A stretch of 7,653 nt of DNA from Thermoplasmata archaeon. Its GTDB lineage: Archaea > Thermoplasmatota > Thermoplasmata > Thermoplasmatales > Thermoplasmataceae. The position numbers and the translations under genes are program-made. Where the stretch lies: positions 1 through 7,653 of the forward strand of contig JAKBSB010000060.1 of the NCBI GenBank assembly GCA_021845155.1, written 5' to 3'. Below the pieces are notes generated by a model that did no database searches, was not told the origin of the DNA, and saw nothing but the letters and a program-made list of their open reading frames with translations. Of the stretch, positions 6,262 through 7,653 are shown in pieces (position 1 is the stretch's first letter; each line of letters begins with the position of its first letter).

Positions 6262-6426
6262 AAAAGTGTCCAGCCTGGGGGGAAGGTTAGATTGAAATTT
6301 CCTCCAACAAAGGTATTCGCGTAGGTTTTCCCAACCCGGCTCTTGTGAAAGAACTTGACTATGGTCGAGGAATCAGTGACCTTCATCCCTATCCTCGCGA
6401 ATAGACTTGATTGCAAAACCATAATT
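6262..6426. other. gap between convergent vapC and argH-like genes, possible decayed coding sequence
   Basis: No gene is convincing here. The minus strand is open from an ATG at 6422 to inside vapC (71 codons), and the plus strand has a 37-codon open stretch at 6291-6401 without a start codon (it begins IEISSNKGIRVGFPNPALVK). Neither has a recognisable family or Shine-Dalgarno site. Composition is richer in G/C runs (six G near 6277-6282) than neighbouring intergenic DNA. No T-run terminator is seen on either strand. It may be a remnant of a lost gene or mobile element, or simply non-coding. Confidence 0.35.
6314..6403. repeat. spaced inverted repeat
   Basis: TATTCGCG (6314-6321) and CGCGAATA (6396-6403) are a perfect 8-base inverted pair separated by 74 bases. 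The match goes on inward as AGG (6323-6325) against CCT (6393-6395) if one T is left unpaired, giving an 11-pair stem. It could be the base of an RNA fold read through between the two convergent genes, or the ends of a small lost element. Confidence 0.35.
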
Positions 6427-7653
6427 TCAATAGATGATGTTTCTGGCGGTGCTGACGATGTTTTCCCTCTTTATTTTGATATTGTCTCTGATCTCAGAAA
6501 TTAATCCTGACAGTTCATCTATAATGTTGCTGTCAATAGACTGGGATAACTTGGGATCGTAGGGAGAAAATTTTTCACCGTTGCGGATCATTTCACCAAC
6601 CTTTCTGTATGAATCCTTCCACGTTTTCCCAGACTTGAATATACTGTATGCCTGGGATGTAGCATAGGTGCTGTTATCCATTATGGCTTTACCCTCGACA
6701 CCATCTATCTCGACACCGGAAAGGAATGTGTTAAAATGCTTGAACAGTTTTTCACATGTTGTTAGAAGATCAATTGTTTTATCCTTTGAAATCTGGAATT
6801 CCCTGTGATAACCTGAGCTTTTGTTTTCCAGGATGGAAGCGGTAGTCACATGCCCTCCTATGGCCATGGAAGCATATCCTTCAATCATTTCCAGGAAATC
6901 TGGATTGCGCTTGTTGGCCATAAGTGAGCTACCTGTGGTGAAATCTTCCGGTAGTTTTATGAAAGCATGATCTCCTGCGCTGTAAATAATCATATCCTGG
7001 GCGATTCTGGATACAGAGATCAGGGATTTTTCAAGAACATACACGACATCAAGATCGTCCAGGCATCTCTGAAAAGATCCATGAAGTGGGTTTTCCATAA
7101 CTCTCTTGAATCCAAGCATTTCTGAAACTTTTGTGAAGTTTACAGGAGACATTGAACCAAAGCCAGACCCGTATCCGAAAGGAGACTCTTCCATAAGCGA
7201 GTTTGCTATTCTCACAGCCTCCCTGGAGAGACCAACCATAACAGACGATATGTAATCGTAATAAGTGCAGATTGCAACAGGCATTGCCTGCCTGTAATGT
7301 GTGTATCCCGGAATATACCCAGTAGACTGTGCCCCTTTTTCATGAGCGGTGCCAGCAATATCCAGAAGCAGTTTTGCCATATTCAAAAGATGATCTGCCT
7401 GGAATAACCTGATATCTGTATGACTCTGCTCATTCCTTGAAAGAAATATTCTGAGATTCTCGTACGACTTGCCGGCTATTTCACCTACACTTGCCTCAAC
7501 GTACCCGTGAATGTCTTCCAGCCACGGATCTATAACTATATTTTTATGAAGGATCGCAAGCAGGGACCTCAGAATTGATTTGCTGTCCTCAACCGGTATG
7601 AGTGACTGATCATAAACCTGGATATGATACGCCATCAGGGAAAGCACCTCATA
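6427..7653 (-). CDS. argH: argininosuccinate-lyase-like protein (fumarase/aspartase superfamily), 5'-partial
   Basis: ArgH splits argininosuccinate into arginine and fumarate in the last step of arginine synthesis. The frame is open to the right edge (Y-E before a GTG at 7645-7647), and about 40 or more N-terminal residues of the usual protein are missing, so the start is outside. Numbering from that GTG: EDIH (44-47), LSRNEQSHTDIRL (69-81, family SRNDQ-x-x-TD-x-RL), GYTHYRQAMP (114-123, H117 as catalytic His), SRIAQDMIIYS (213-223), and the superfamily signature GSSLMANKRNPD (239-250) with the catalytic Ser. The C-terminal domain keeps an ArgH-like end (TYATSQAYSIFKSGKTWKDSYRKVG). Differences: the H-T-G-R before SRND is absent, L-Q-R-A-Q-P is Y-R-Q-A-M-P, and the S-D-R-D-F loop is replaced around 189-200. 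It may be a divergent ArgH or a relative using another amino-acid-fumarate adduct. The neighbours give no help, as no other arginine gene is in view. Confidence 0.8.
   Translation of the reverse strand, partial: YEVLSLMAYHIQVYDQSLIPVEDSKSILRSLLAILHKNIVIDPWLEDIHGYVEASVGEIAGKSYENLRIFLSRNEQSHTDIRLFQADHLLNMAKLLLDIAGTAHEKGAQSTGYIPGYTHYRQAMPVAICTYYDYISSVMVGLSREAVRIANSLMEESPFGYGSGFGSMSPVNFTKVSEMLGFKRVMENPLHGSFQRCLDDLDVVYVLEKSLISVSRIAQDMIIYSAGDHAFIKLPEDFTTGSSLMANKRNPDFLEMIEGYASMAIGGHVTTASILENKSSGYHREFQISKDKTIDLLTTCEKLFKHFNTFLSGVEIDGVEGKAIMDNSTYATSQAYSIFKSGKTWKDSYRKVGEMIRNGEKFSPYDPKLSQSIDSNIIDELSGLISEIRDNIKIKRENIVSTARNIIY

Noticed and set aside
5430..6426. VapBC region as an intact mobile element
   Set aside because: I found no matching terminal inverted repeats, target duplications or transposase gene around it. 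The inverted pair at 6314-6403 lies entirely on one side.
7645..7647. GTG at 7645-7647 as the real start of the ArgH-like protein
   Set aside because: The frame stays open to the edge, and the N-terminal domain segment normally found before this point in ArgH would be missing. The start is more likely outside the window.

Overview
The window looks like a piece of an archaeal chromosome, most probably from the Thermoplasmatales or a close relative. This is inferred from several signs: a short archaeal-type ribose-phosphate pyrophosphokinase, an RNA 2'-phosphotransferase with an N-terminal cysteine cluster, a VapBC pair, AT-rich TATA-like boxes 23-29 bases before start codons with no Shine-Dalgarno site (leaderless style), strong GGTGA-type Shine-Dalgarno sites only at internal operon genes, heavy use of AGA/AGG and ATA codons, and an oligo-T stretch as terminator. 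The exact genus cannot be read from the sequence. I see no tRNA, rRNA, CRISPR array or intact insertion sequence.

Left part, plus strand: the 3' part of a major facilitator transporter of the anion:cation symporter type (its first codons lie off the left edge) is followed after 6 bases by a GTG-started DeoC-family aldolase. The aldolase's Shine-Dalgarno site is built over the transporter's stop codon, so the two are very probably co-translated. A T9 stretch ends this unit. A new promoter then drives a second two-gene unit, prs (PRPP synthase) and kptA (NAD-dependent RNA 2'-phosphotransferase), whose reading frames overlap by 11 bases.

Middle, minus strand: a 554-residue flavoenzyme converges on kptA with a 4-base tail-to-tail overlap. 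It has an old-yellow-enzyme/FadH-type barrel, a four-cysteine cluster and one FAD-type Rossmann motif, but the part that normally carries the NAD(P)H Rossmann fold is shortened and diverged. Divergently from it, a 160-base promoter region leads to a vapB-vapC toxin-antitoxin pair on the plus strand, overlapping by 14 bases.

Right part: a 165-base gap between convergent genes holds a spaced inverted repeat and short open frames that look like possible remnants. The window ends inside a minus-strand gene for an argininosuccinate-lyase-like member of the fumarase/aspartase superfamily; its N-terminus is off the right edge.

Functionally, the transporter and aldolase suggest uptake and cleavage of a sugar or sugar-acid derivative. 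Prs supplies PRPP for nucleotide and NAD synthesis, while KptA consumes NAD. No clearly new multi-gene system is visible. The most unusual items are the rearranged C-terminal half of the FadH-like enzyme, replaced signature residues in KptA and in the ArgH-like lyase, and the tight prs-kptA linkage.
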